Positions 9,932-20,309 of a stretch of 64,000 bases of DNA are shown piece after piece. The notes below the pieces were generated by a model that made no database searches, was not told where the DNA came from, and worked only from the letters and a program-made list of their open reading frames with translations. Numbering within the stretch: the stretch's first letter is position 1; the number at the start of each line of letters is the position of its first letter. This DNA is from Passalora sequoiae (Eukaryota; Ascomycota; Dothideomycetes; Mycosphaerellales; Mycosphaerellaceae): positions 2,108,001 through 2,172,000 of the forward strand of contig WSQC01000012.1 of NCBI GenBank assembly GCA_013248845.1, in the 5' to 3' direction. The position numbers were made by a program, and so were the translations under genes.

Positions 9932-10658
9932 CGCTCTTCGGTTCCAAGATAACATGGACGCAGGACTTGCATCCATGCGGTCCAGTAAATGGCATCACAT
10001 GCGACCTGCACGGATACGAACCCTCGAACCGATTAGCCCCTTCAAACGTGGTCTCTGTTCGATGGAGAATATTTCTGGTCTTGTCCAGACTCATTGCATT
10101 GCTGTTGCACATTAGCACAATGCTAGGGAGGCACATGACTACGGCTGGAATTCGCAACGAGGAAACGCGAGATCAACACGAGACAGGCCGCGTCGACTTC
10201 GAACCTCCAGTTAAACAGCCAATCACAGCTCGAGAATGTCACAGTGCGGAGAAACGTGTGGGCCGTAGGCTCGCTTGGGTGCATGACTACACATGACATG
10301 CGTCTCATGATTCAAACATCTTCGTTGATATGCTGAGAGGGAATTCGAGCTCCAAACAGGAAGGAATTCCACGAAGCTAGCTGCGGAGATAGATGCCTTG
10401 CCCATTGCTTTGAATCTGCCTTCGCCGCAACCTGCTGCCCATGATGGCTTGCCACTCTAGAGCACAAGCTGCTTTGCCGAATGAACGGCCTCGATCCAAC
10501 TACGCTCCACTTCTTTCACTTTACCACGCTGCACAGCCGGCCAAGAGGGCAACATGTTTCCAGCCGTGCTACAATCACACTTAAGAACGTCGCAAGCTCA
10601 ACGCTCGTAGTAAGTGGAATGCTCCTCTTTCGCTCTATTACTTGATAGACCACCCACC
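9932..10658. other. Intergenic
   Basis: Spacer between two same-strand genes. It holds the 3' end of the alkyltransferase transcript and the promoter of the dioxygenase gene. No coding or RNA gene recognised. Confidence 0.55.
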
Positions 10659-11687
10659 ATGGCCACCGCACTCCAAACCGCCCCAATCCCAGCTCACGAA
10701 CTCATCTACGAACCACACCAACTCCCCAAACTCCGCTCCAACCATGGCCCCCATCTCCGCACCGACACAGTCGGCTGGATGCGCGAAACTCCAATCAACA
10801 CTCCAATGGACGAAATACGCCGCCGCTTCGACTCCGAAGGCTACATCTTCCTCAAATCCCTCCTTCCCCGCAAAGACGTCCTCGACATGCGCCAAACCTA
10901 CTTCGAACACATGTCCCCCACAGGGATCCTCGCGCCCAACACCTCCCCCCGCGACGGAATCTTCAACCCCTCCGCAAACGAACTCTCGCACCACGGCGTC
11001 GGCGGCCGCGACCTCCCCTCGGACCAATCCAAAATCGACAAACTCGTCTCAGCCCACACCCACCCTTCCTACCTGACCTTCCTGCAACACCCCAACCTCC
11101 GCACCTTCGTCCGGGACTTCATGCACTGGGACCGCGACGTCCTCACCACCCGCACCATCCTCCGCCACAACGTGCCCAACGGCCTCAGCACCGGGATCCA
11201 CTACGACAAAATCTTCTTGCGCGCGGGGGAAGCCGAATTCCTGACCGCCTGGGTGCCCATCGGGGACTGTAGCGCTCAGGGCGGAGGCCTCATGTACCTG
11301 GAGAACAGCACGGATGTCGGGAAGGCGATGGAAGAAGCGTTCAATTCGAGTGCGGACGCGGCGGGAATGACGAGGGAGGAGAAGATTAATGGGTTTAATG
11401 TGAATATGGCGCGGGACGGACAGTTGAGTCATGATGCGGTGGAGCTGACGGGAGAGATTGAGAGGGGAGTGTATGGGGGCGCGCAGAAGAAGAGGAGGTG
11501 GTTGGTGGGGAATTATGAGGCTGGGGATGTGGTTTTCCATAATCCGTATATGATTCATGGAGCGTGTAAGAATGAGGATGAGCAGGGGAGGATTAGACTT
11601 AGTACGGATCTGAGGTTTTATGAGGAGGGGAGTGAGTTGGATGAGAGGTGGATGAAGAGTGTTTGGAGGCCTGGGGATGGATTGTGA
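10659..11687 (+). CDS. Phytanoyl-CoA dioxygenase (PhyH) family protein
   Basis: 342 aa, single exon, ATG at 10659 in a strong context (cacccaccATGgcc). The fold's iron site is visible: H181-Y-D183 (GIHYDK), distal His300 (YMIHGA) and Arg near 313 (RIRLSTDLRF) for 2-oxoglutarate. The N-terminal part shows FDSEGYIFLKSLLPR, typical of PhyH entry helices. It should be a Fe(II)/2-oxoglutarate oxygenase; the substrate cannot be told, and relatives hydroxylate fatty acyl-CoA, alkaloids or secondary metabolites. Base use is striking: 10681-10740 has 30 C and 4 G, while 11461-11520 has 32 G and 3 C on the coding strand, with the change near 11300. Confidence 0.88.
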   Translation: MATALQTAPIPAHELIYEPHQLPKLRSNHGPHLRTDTVGWMRETPINTPMDEIRRRFDSEGYIFLKSLLPRKDVLDMRQTYFEHMSPTGILAPNTSPRDGIFNPSANELSHHGVGGRDLPSDQSKIDKLVSAHTHPSYLTFLQHPNLRTFVRDFMHWDRDVLTTRTILRHNVPNGLSTGIHYDKIFLRAGEAEFLTAWVPIGDCSAQGGGLMYLENSTDVGKAMEEAFNSSADAAGMTREEKINGFNVNMARDGQLSHDAVELTGEIERGVYGGAQKKRRWLVGNYEAGDVVFHNPYMIHGACKNEDEQGRIRLSTDLRFYEEGSELDERWMKSVWRPGDGL

Positions 11688-11854
11688 GAATCTGATCGTG
11701 TCATGATTTATGAATTCACTCTGTAGTGATGATGAGAATGACAGAACCATAGAGTGTAGATCGATATGTCCGAAGAAATCTTGTTACTTTTAGATTGCGC
11801 ATGGGCATCTTTGTCCTGTGAACCAAGTGATGTTGCCCCAAGTGCAGTAACGTC

Positions 11855-13258
11855 CTATCGTACAATTTTTCGTATCGCTGGCTTGTCTCTCGGCCTATCT
11901 TCTCGGCCACTGCTATCGTGTCGCGCCAATTTGCGCTTCGTGGATCGTGGCGGCATCGGACCAAGTAAGATAATCTTGATGCGTACGTAGAGGTTGTCAA
12001 TGGCGCGATATGGCCACAGGACCATGTTCATTGCGAGTCTCGTGGGCCATGAAACGACAGCACTAATCGTCTCGAGCGTGCTGGCCATGACGCCCTTGTT
12101 TTGCGAGTGCTGTGCAGCAACCGCAGCGAGACTGAGAGCCTCCTGCAAACGGGCTTCTAACGACTGGAGACGTTGCTCGGTGACTTGAGCGAGTGTGATG
12201 GAGCGCTTCTCATATCTCCTGACAGCTCGTTCCAACCCATCGAATCGTGGCTCGTATCGCTTCTGGAATTCCCTGGAAAGGTCGCTGACGTCGGCCTTTT
12301 GCGCCGTGGTCGGTGTGACGCTGACCTGCGCTGACAGCTTTGCCTCGAGATCGGTGATCTTGGTGGTGAGACCGGCGATTGTGCTCTTCTCCTGCAAGAC
12401 AGATGAGAAGGGGTCATCTATGCCGGTAACGGTCCGTTGCAGGTACATGGTGCGGTTAGCGAACAAGCGGATGAGCTGTCGAGCCGGCCGTATTTCTGCA
12501 GCCAGAAGGAAGATGCAAAGGTTGTAGTCGGACACGAGGCCGGTCGAGGGTCGCGACAGTTGTGCACGGATGACATGGAGAAGGTATGCTGCTCCAACAG
12601 GAAAGAGGAAAGTGGCGCACAACGCCAGTAGCTCCTGCCTTCTGAGGTCCGCAGCTGCCTCTTCTCGCTTGTTCAGATTCAACACGGACGGCTTCGCATC
12701 GGATTTGCCATTCGCATTTGCATTCGGAGAAGGTGTTGGTGATCCACCGGTAGACGATTCGGTCTCTACTACCGTCTCCTCTTGTTCAACATGGTCAACG
12801 TCGTCTGGCTCCACGTCCATTCTGATCGCCTGTGCTGAATAGTACCAGTCCCATGGCAATCTGATGCTCCAGTTCATGAAGATGGCAGCCAGACCTAGCA
12901 GCAGCACATCTGTCACGAAGGCAGACCCGTCCTGAAACATCAATCCGCCTATTGCTGGCAGTATGGCGAAGGCGAGTGGCGACGAGTGCCAATGAGTGAC
13001 TTCGGCCTCTTCATCGCCGCTCCTCCTGTTTCTAGTGCGTGGGTTGAGTATATCGTTCATATCGTCCATGCTCGAGAAGGACAGTAGGGAGGATCGTCTT
13101 CGGAGCATTGGATCGCGCCTGGGTGAAGGCGAGGCATCTTGTTGAGCGAAGGCGCGCTGCGGCAGTCGCTGTCGTGCTGCAGCAGACGGAGGGAGTGCAG
13201 AGGTGTTTGCTATACTCGTAGCGCGTGCCGGTGCATCTGGAGGTCTCGCGTCGGTCAT
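11855..13258 (-). CDS. Multi-pass membrane protein with C-terminal coiled coil, unknown function
   Basis: 467 aa from ATG at 13258 (MTDARPPDAPARA). The frame stays open upstream, but the extra 100 residues look like non-coding leader. The first ~110 residues are disordered and Arg/Ser-rich (PMLRRRSSLLSFSSMDD). Then come hydrophobic segments: FAILPAIGGLMF, VTDVLLLGLAAIFMNW, and after an acidic loop LLALCATFLFPVGAAYLL and LCIFLLAAEIRP. The C-terminal half is a coiled coil (LTTKITDLEAKLS and ITLAQVTEQRLQSLEARL), ending in an amphipathic stretch (VLWPYRAIDNLYVRIK) and a basic tail. I recognise the arrangement as a conserved fungal membrane protein without an assigned function. It lies 167 bp from, and convergent with, the PhyH gene. 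No introns. Confidence 0.82.
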   Translation of the reverse strand: MTDARPPDAPARATSIANTSALPPSAAARQRLPQRAFAQQDASPSPRRDPMLRRRSSLLSFSSMDDMNDILNPRTRNRRSGDEEAEVTHWHSSPLAFAILPAIGGLMFQDGSAFVTDVLLLGLAAIFMNWSIRLPWDWYYSAQAIRMDVEPDDVDHVEQEETVVETESSTGGSPTPSPNANANGKSDAKPSVLNLNKREEAAADLRRQELLALCATFLFPVGAAYLLHVIRAQLSRPSTGLVSDYNLCIFLLAAEIRPARQLIRLFANRTMYLQRTVTGIDDPFSSVLQEKSTIAGLTTKITDLEAKLSAQVSVTPTTAQKADVSDLSREFQKRYEPRFDGLERAVRRYEKRSITLAQVTEQRLQSLEARLQEALSLAAVAAQHSQNKGVMASTLETISAVVSWPTRLAMNMVLWPYRAIDNLYVRIKIILLGPMPPRSTKRKLARHDSSGREDRPRDKPAIRKIVR

Positions 13259-14856
13259 GACGTGGTGGTCGTGCTGACACAGGGGATCCAGGTATCTCGT
13301 GTGAACAAACAGAAACGGAACATTCTCTGATGAAAGGATTGATGACGGAGAGAGGAAAGGGCAGAAAAAGGAAAGCGTCAAGAGGCGCGTCAGGATGAAC
13401 GCGATCCGCTTCTCACATGCGAATTCATGCAGGAGGATACACGTAGTCCGCGCCTGGGAATGTTCCTGGGCTGGCAACATGTGTTCCTGCTTGAGAGGCT
13501 GATGACTGCCGACCATGATCGCCGCCCAAGGTGGGGGAGAGTCGGACACCGCGGACATGGCTTCGCTATGAGCTGGTGAGCTTCCGGACTACGTCAGACC
13601 CAGCAATTGAAAATATTGTTGCCGTCCAGCATTCATCGCATCGCACCTAACAGCGTTTGACGGGCAACACAAGAAGATGTCAGGAGAAGCTCGGGCAATG
13701 TACCAAAAAATTCTGGGAGCCCTTCTCACCTGCTTGTACGGTTGTACCATGCCCGCTGCGCATGCATCCTGCCGTCTGCCGCGACCAATGGACGACCTGA
13801 GGATGCCATGGAACGACCTTGTCTGTGTCATCTCGCCATCAGTCTTTTCAGACACTTCCCAGCGTGCTGAGACTATAAAATCCAATTAGCCCGTACAGTC
13901 CTCCACTGCAGCGATTTCGCAACCTTTGCATCTGCTACTACATGACAATCTCTAGCTCAATACAATCAAAGCGAATGATAACGTGTTCTGCTGTGTTGCA
14001 GATCGTCTGCTGCAAGGCTGAGCAGAATATACATTCGCTGATATGGAGATGTCAGGTTATCGTGGATAGTATGCTAGGACTACAGAGCTCGTCGAACGTC
14101 ATTTGCACCGCGTGCACAGAGACGGCGAACGGAGTTCTCTCCATCACCGAGCTACACTTGGCCGCAGGCCAAAGCGATCTGCACCCTCTCGGCTGTCATC
14201 TCTCGTTTTCTCCTTGCTTACAAGACTGCCAGTGCTTTGCTACCGTCTGCCTCTGTCAAACACATGTACATCATATGTATGTACTCACGAACGACCGCAA
14301 GATCGGCTGAACGCCTGTTCAGCTACTATCGCTATACCTACATTCAGCACGCCTGCACCCACCGTATCGCCGGTTTCTGCGCTCAACGCCAAAGCACCAA
14401 TCGAGTACGCCACCACCAACGACTTGTGGTCCGCCCTACGACGCGGAAGATCATTATGTTCATCGGATTCTGTGACCCGTGCAGCAAAGATAGATGATGT
14501 TATGTGAACCGACACCCGGTAGCAAAGCAGCGCTCCAGCTTGTGTAAAGAGGATGGTGATACACAACACGTTGACAGCTTAATCGCTGAGCAGTCCATAA
14601 AGGGTCTTGGAACTATTCATTCTCACGGTTATCAGGCAGTATTGGGCTTGACAGCCAGAAGTAGCGTTACTCTTGCTCGTCCAGCTTCAGTCTGGCAAGC
14701 ACGCTACTCCTTGCTGCACGTCTACAGCGAGCCGGTGGTATCTTGGGTGTTGTGATGATGACGAGACTGACATAGCAAATATCAGCAGGCAGAAGAGCTA
14801 CTCGCGTGTAGGGCCGTGCGACATGTAGCATTTTATGCTCTTGTCGGCGCTGATAT
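13259..14856. other. Gene-poor stretch
   Basis: Apart from the weak secreted candidate at 13698-13889, no frame here carries codon bias or motifs. A TATA-like ctataaaat occurs at about 13872. Confidence 0.5.
13698..13889 (+). CDS. Possible small secreted protein, 63 aa
   Basis: ATG at 13698 opens MYQKILGALLTCLYG followed by PAAHA-S, a shape that fits a signal peptide with cleavage after AHA. The mature part would be about 40 residues with two Cys (SCRL, LVCVI) and no known domain. An upstream in-frame ATG at 13677 is less signal-like. It is an isolated short frame without splicing evidence, so chance is a serious alternative. Confidence 0.25.
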   Translation: MYQKILGALLTCLYGCTMPAAHASCRLPRPMDDLRMPWNDLVCVISPSVFSDTSQRAETIKSN

Positions 14857-15291
14857 CTACTGAGTCGGACTATTCAGCTGCCGCACTCTGCTGATCCACC
14901 ACCACTCGTCCAGATCTGAATCGCTGTGTGGCATTCCCGGGTACGATACTTCAAGAGTGGTTGGCCTGCACCGCGAAGTGCACTTGGGAGGCGGCCCTCT
15001 CGCCCGATCGCCCTTCATCATGCCTTTGGCGTTTCGAGCGTTTCCATGTGAGCTGGGAGGATCGTCCGCAGTACATCTTCGATTTGGGTTCACTCCATCG
15101 CATTCTGACTTACTTGACCTTGAAGCAGCACGCGTGCACTGCCTGGCGCGAACGGCAGTCCACGATGAACCCGCGATTGAGCCGGTGGCCGCCGTTGCAG
15201 TGGCTCGCCTCAGTGCACCAAGATATCGCTGGAGAAGCGTCGAATGGCCCGTCGGTTCGCATTGCATTGTAGCACAAGTCGAATTCAGCAA
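14857..15291 (-). CDS. Cys-rich gene fragment, 3' exons only
   Basis: Two minus-strand segments join in frame. Exon B is about 15114-15291, ending at a GTAAGT donor. The intron is 15053-15113 (61 nt, TCCCAG acceptor). Exon A is 14857-15052, ending in TAG. Exon B reads AEFDLCYNAMRTDGPFDASP, then SWCTEASHCNGG, then VDCRSRQAVHACCFK. Exon A reads GPPPKCTSRCRPTTLEVSYP and ends acidic and Trp-rich (DSDLDEWWW). Nine Cys in about 120 residues suggest an extracellular protein. The upstream exon with ATG and signal peptide could not be found; an acceptor CAG at 15292-15294 would require it in phase 1. It is either an incompletely resolved or a decayed secreted-protein gene. Confidence 0.35.
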   Translation of the reverse strand: MLNSTCATMQCEPTGHSTLLQRYLGALRRATATAATGSIAGSSWTAVRARQCTRAASRSSKSECDGVNPNRRCTADDPPSSHGNARNAKGMMKGDRARGPPPKCTSRCRPTTLEVSYPGMPHSDSDLDEWWWISRVRQLNSPTQ

Positions 15292-16574
15292 CTGTCCCAT
15301 GAAGCTTGCTAGCTTCATGGACAGCAATTCGATCGATCAAGGGACGCGGCAGGCCTATGAAACTGGTTTCGCTTGCATGTAATTATGACATGCAGCACGA
15401 GGCCTGCAACTCCATGTCAGCTCCTTCGAGAGTCGCTTCCGGCAGTCTGCCCGTTCTATACATTCTACTGCCCAGGATTACAGTCTAGGCCGACGGAGTC
15501 ACTGAACTTCCATCCCGCGCGCTTGAAAAGGTGGAGGTCGGAGCGACAGAGCGCAAGGGCCCGCACGCATACAATGGCCGCCGTTCGTGCTCTCCACACG
15601 ATCGCTGCGACTTCATGGACAGGGTACTTCGTTAAGCACAAAGAACCACAGCACGTGCTCGTAGCTCGTATATCGTACATCCCTGCCCGGCGCATCTGGG
15701 TTGGTTTGCGACAGACAAAGCGTCGGCTAATAATGCTGGACTGTCACGAGGTCGGCATTGATTCATGGAGAATCTCCAACCAGCGACTGTACCTCTCGCA
15801 AAAGCGACATCTAAACGAGCTTCTCCGCAAGCCCTTGTCGCGTTTGCATTGCAAGAGTATGCTTGTTTGTAATAGCGCTATTGACTTTAAGCGGCCTAGC
15901 CCGAAGATCAGGGCACTTACTACGTCCATGGATACCGGCCTCCTGGATGTGCCGACGTTCAAGAATTCGACCAATTCTTTGTACTTATTCAATCAGTGGA
16001 GTAACGTGCTGTACAATAAGCGGGGTGCTTGTACGCGGGGTTCGACGTCTCTGTTCAAAAACGCATTCTCGATACGGGCCGTGAGCAAGGATCCATATGT
16101 GTCTGGTCGCATCTCCAAGAGAGGACGTTGGCGACCGTTGGAAGCTCGGGGACACGATATCGATATCTTGGCTGCCTAGTAATTTGCTTGGACTGTTGGT
16201 CGTTCGAGTACAGCAATGGGCACATATCGGCACTTGCGACCATACCCTGTAGCTACGAGTACTAGCAATCTCATACGTTGTATCATGAAACGGCGCTCGG
16301 ATGTGTTCAGCGGAGGTGTCGTGGTGATTGACGATGAACATACGTTTGGACCCTGGCAACGAAGGGTTCTGGAAAGCTGGCTGGGTCAATGTCTCATGTG
16401 GGGGGCGGCACACTTCCGATGTGCTGAACACCCAAAATGTCCATTTCGGCATCTTAAACTTGGCGCAAACGACACTTTATTGAACGATAAAAGAAAACTC
16501 CACCCCTTCAATATTGAACACACTCTGCCGCATGAGAAAGAAGAAGAATCCCGACTCCTCCTCTCCCTTCCTCT
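15292..16574. other. Intergenic, no supported gene
   Basis: A 268-codon plus-strand frame at 15373-16179 is long but lacks a good start, domain or codon bias and is judged spurious. The 5' exon of the Cys-rich gene at 14857-15291 may lie here. Confidence 0.5.
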
Positions 16575-18808
16575 TCAAACATCCTGCCGCTCCTCCACCT
16601 GCTGCGCAACCACCCCTGCCTTCTCCTTCTCATACAGAAACTCAACCGTATCATCCTCAACCCTCGCCGCCACCGCCTCCGCAACACTCTCATACGTCCG
16701 AATCACCGCCACCGCCCCCTCACTAGCCCCAGCAGCAGCCCCAGCAGCCCCAGCATCAAAACCCCCTTCCTCATCCATCACCAGCAAAAACCCCGCCCGT
16801 TCAAACCTCTCTCGTACATACCCCGTCATCCCCACAAACCGCACCTGCACCGCATTCCCCGCATACTTCTTCAACTCGGCCAACAAATTCCGCAATTGCG
16901 TCACAGCCGTGGAATCGATGTGATTGCATTTCGTGAAATCGAGGATGACGAGGCGGATTGCGGGGAGAAGGCTGGGATCGGTGATGCCGGCTTTTTGGCG
17001 GAGTGCGGAGAGGCGTTGGTGCGCGGCTACGCTCCAGGTGCGGGAGGCTTCGGTGCCGTGGTCGAGGGAGTAGGTGGGGGCGTGGTGGGTTTGGATTGTG
17101 TCTGTGATGGAGGTGGAGAGGCGGTAGGCGTTTGCGAAGAAGAGGGAGTCGTTGAAGGTGAAGATTCGGGTGGTGTCGGGTATGCTGCCTGGTGAAGGGA
17201 GGTGGTGGTGGTGGAGTGGCGCTGTTGTGCTCGAGAATCTTTGCTCGCCGCCGCTGGTGTGGGAGATGCGGGTGAAGACTTGGCGGAGGAGGATGTAGGC
17301 TATGTTGAAGCCGACGGCGGTGGCGATGCCGACTTCGGTGCTGACGAAGAGGCAGAGCCAGAAGGCTAGCATGGAGGAGATGAAGTCTGCTAGGGAGGTT
17401 TTCCAGTAGATGTAGAAGGTTTTCGGGGAGTTTATTAGAGGCCACACGGCGGAGATGATGATGGCTGCAAGGGTGGCTTTGGGGATCCAGTACAAGGCGC
17501 TGCTGAGCTTGAATATGCAAACGAGGACGACTGCTGTGGTGAAGATGCCGGAGAGGGGGGACTTGACTTTGCAGGCGGAGTTGACTGCGGTACGGGACAT
17601 GGCGCCGCCGACACCCATGGTGTGGAAGAAGGAGTTGACGAAATTAGTGACACCTGTTCATGGTCAGTCCCAATCATTCACTCCACCAGCAAGGCAAGCT
17701 TACCGTAATATGTCAATTCTTGTGTCTGGTCCGTGACGTAGTTGTTCTTGACACCGAACGCACGAGCGATGCCGACATGCTCCAAGGCCGATCCGACAAA
17801 GATAGCGATACACCTGCTGGCAAGCTGATTGATCAGACTTGATGGCGCCATTTCCGGCTTCGGTATACCGGTTGCTTTAACCTCTGCTACCCCAAAAAGA
17901 TAGTCGTCACTGTCATCGTACTTTTTGTTCACGGCGTAGCTGATGCCAGTATAGATGACCAGACACAGAAAAGCTCTCGTGATGGTGATGAACCACACAA
18001 CTCGGCTTCTCTCGCTCCATCGCTTGCCGCATTTCTCGATGACTGTGAGGAAGAGTAGGCCGGTGAAGCCGATAGCGCACGCGTAGCCATTGGCCGATGG
18101 TAGCTTACTGAAGACATCGTGGATCTTAGATGCTGTGCTGTCACCACCCTTGTCCTCGCCCAAGAGTGAGGGCACCTGGCCGAGGATGATGGTGATGGCC
18201 ACCGCGCTGATAAAGCCGGACAGGATCGGGAGGGAGATGAAGTCTAGCAGGAAGCCGAGGTTGAGGAAGCCTATGATCATGCCGAAGATTCCCATCCACA
18301 GAGCTACACCTGATCCCACTTGTGTTGCGGTGTAGCGACCGCTGCCGTCTTCTGGGGCGAAGTGCTCGACTTGCTCTCCTGTCAGTAGGCCGATCAACGA
18401 TGTTGGTCCAGAGGATAGGTCTGTTGCTTATGTCAATGTCGCAATGACTGTGGGAGATGTAGGCGGATGCAGACCTTTGCTCGTGCCCATGAAGGCGTAA
18501 AACAGAGCTGGTAACCATGATGAAGCCAGACCGTTCTCGACAGGTAAATTGGCAATCTTCGCATACGACAAGCTTTGCGGAATGAGCATGAGACCAACAG
18601 TGATGCCAGCAATGAGGTCGTTGATCAGCCATCGCCAGTCATATCTTGGAAGCCAGCCAACGATGGGCACTTTCTCGGCCACATAGTGAAGGCTAGCGGA
18701 TGGAAGAGCTTGAGCGCCTTTTACGGAAAGCCTTGCTGCTCTATTCCAGTTGTAGTCGGTGCGGATGTCCTCCTTCGCAACACTGACGATGTTTTCGATT
18801 CGAGCCAT
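16575..18808 (-). CDS. SulP-family sulfate permease with STAS domain
   Basis: Three exons: 18475-18808, 17704-18420 and 16575-17653. Introns are 18421-18474 (54 nt, GTCTGC donor) and 17654-17703 (50 nt, GTAAGC donor). Both junctions are phase 1 and restore family motifs (GTSK-DLSSGPTS and TYYG-VTNFVNSFF). The product is 709 aa. Residues ~70-520 carry the SulP transport core, beginning with DLIAGITVGLMLIPQSLSYA, the family signature, with about ten or more membrane spans. The C-terminal cytosolic STAS domain contains LDFTKCNHIDSTAVTQL. Plasma-membrane proton-coupled sulfate uptake is the family role, feeding Cys/Met synthesis; specificity is inferred. The GTCTGC donor is non-consensus but is the only one that restores the motif. 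The coding strand is C-rich and then turns G-rich about 350 bp before the stop. Confidence 0.93.
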
Positions 18809-20309
18809 ACTACCGAGGATTTGGCTGCGCTCGCAGAAGGCTTTCGGAGTTTGGTCACAGATTTGATAGGAAGAGCGGGCAGAGGTGCCATCTCACTTAG
18901 TACCTAGATATATCGCGCGCAGTCTATGCTAGTGGCACACTCCTCTTATCCTGCTCAAGCTTTGCCTCGCCTGGACCATAGCATCCTTGCGCATTGCATG
19001 AAGGACGAAGGCCTCGCGACTGTATGGCACAGTAGTGGTGTACATGTGTACATGGAACGAGCTCTCGTGGTCTGTTGCAGGGTGAGCAGCGTATCAGGTT
19101 CCAGAATGCAGCGGCCGTGTTCCTTCGAGCTGGCATAAGCGGCCAAGGTTGGGTGCCTGCTTTCTGTGTCGCGTCGTGGGCGATGCTGATATCCATGGAT
19201 AGCTACCCTTCGGCGGGGTACAGCCGGTACAGGGCCTCAGTGTGATACAAGTGCAAAACACTCGGCTTGTTGCTTCCGTGGACAGCATCATACCGAGTAC
19301 ATGTACAATCGTGTCCAGCGCACGTGGCGTTTGGCGACTTAAGCTCGACAAGCCTTTTGCCAACTCTTGTCTGCATATGTATCGCGCATCATTGAACCGC
19401 GTGCGGATGATTTATTGAGCTGCGCCTAGCGCAGACCACCTTCCTTGTCAACGGCGTGACATACGCGCTTTTGTTTTCCAATAATGTGAACCGCACGGCG
19501 ACTACCCATCGAACCGGCGCAGTGTACTGGGGTGCTAACAAGCTATATTGCCAAGATCAGGCGGAGAAGCCGGTGTTCCAGAAAGCTGGTCTCGGTGGTG
19601 TCCTGTCAGTGTCTCGGTGTCAGGGCCCTGACTACATGTATGCACTTCAAGCGAGCTGCAACGTAAAGGAGTGGAAAAATTGGCGATCCCTGCTTGAGAC
19701 ACAGTCGAGGACACCGTTTGGCAGATGCCCAGCAGCAGCAGCAGCGGGAGTACATACGGTCGATGACGATACTGATGTCGATGCCGAGCATGCTAGGCCA
19801 GATCTGACGGTGCATGTGTGTTGTGTGATATGCATACCTGAGAGGTACGCCTGTCGTCCGATTGCGGATCATGTTCGGGCCAGACGTGAACGAGCGAGTT
19901 CGGGATGCGGCACGTGACTGTGGGGTCGATGGCCCCGAGTCACATGGTCTGGAGAGAGCTGGACACCATCCAATCAGAAACGAGTCTGGCGCTCGTTTAG
20001 AGGTGTCGTGATGAGCAAGCGTCCCTCCCGCTTCGCTCTTACCTTTCTTGCCCAAGTCAACTTGAAGGAGGAAGGTGCCTTACTGCTCACTCTCCGCGCT
20101 GCTCAGTCATCCTTGCATTTAATGTTCGACGCTTCACACTCCCCGCGCCCGCTGTGATCACATACACATGGATGTATTGGTTCTCAGATGCTGACTTCAA
20201 TCTGCCACTTGTTACCGTTGTCTTCCGCAACTCGTATGCCCATTCCACCTTGACAGCTTCCTTGGAATCAGGCTGGAAGAGATGGTCTCCTTTGCGAGGC
20301 TTTGCTGTC
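18809..20309. other. Intergenic, no supported gene
   Basis: Short frames only. The left part holds the permease promoter. I see no RNA gene or repeat. Confidence 0.5.

Noticed and set aside
15373..16179. 268-codon plus-strand frame
   Set aside because: No good start, no domain, no codon bias; spurious long frame in intergenic DNA.
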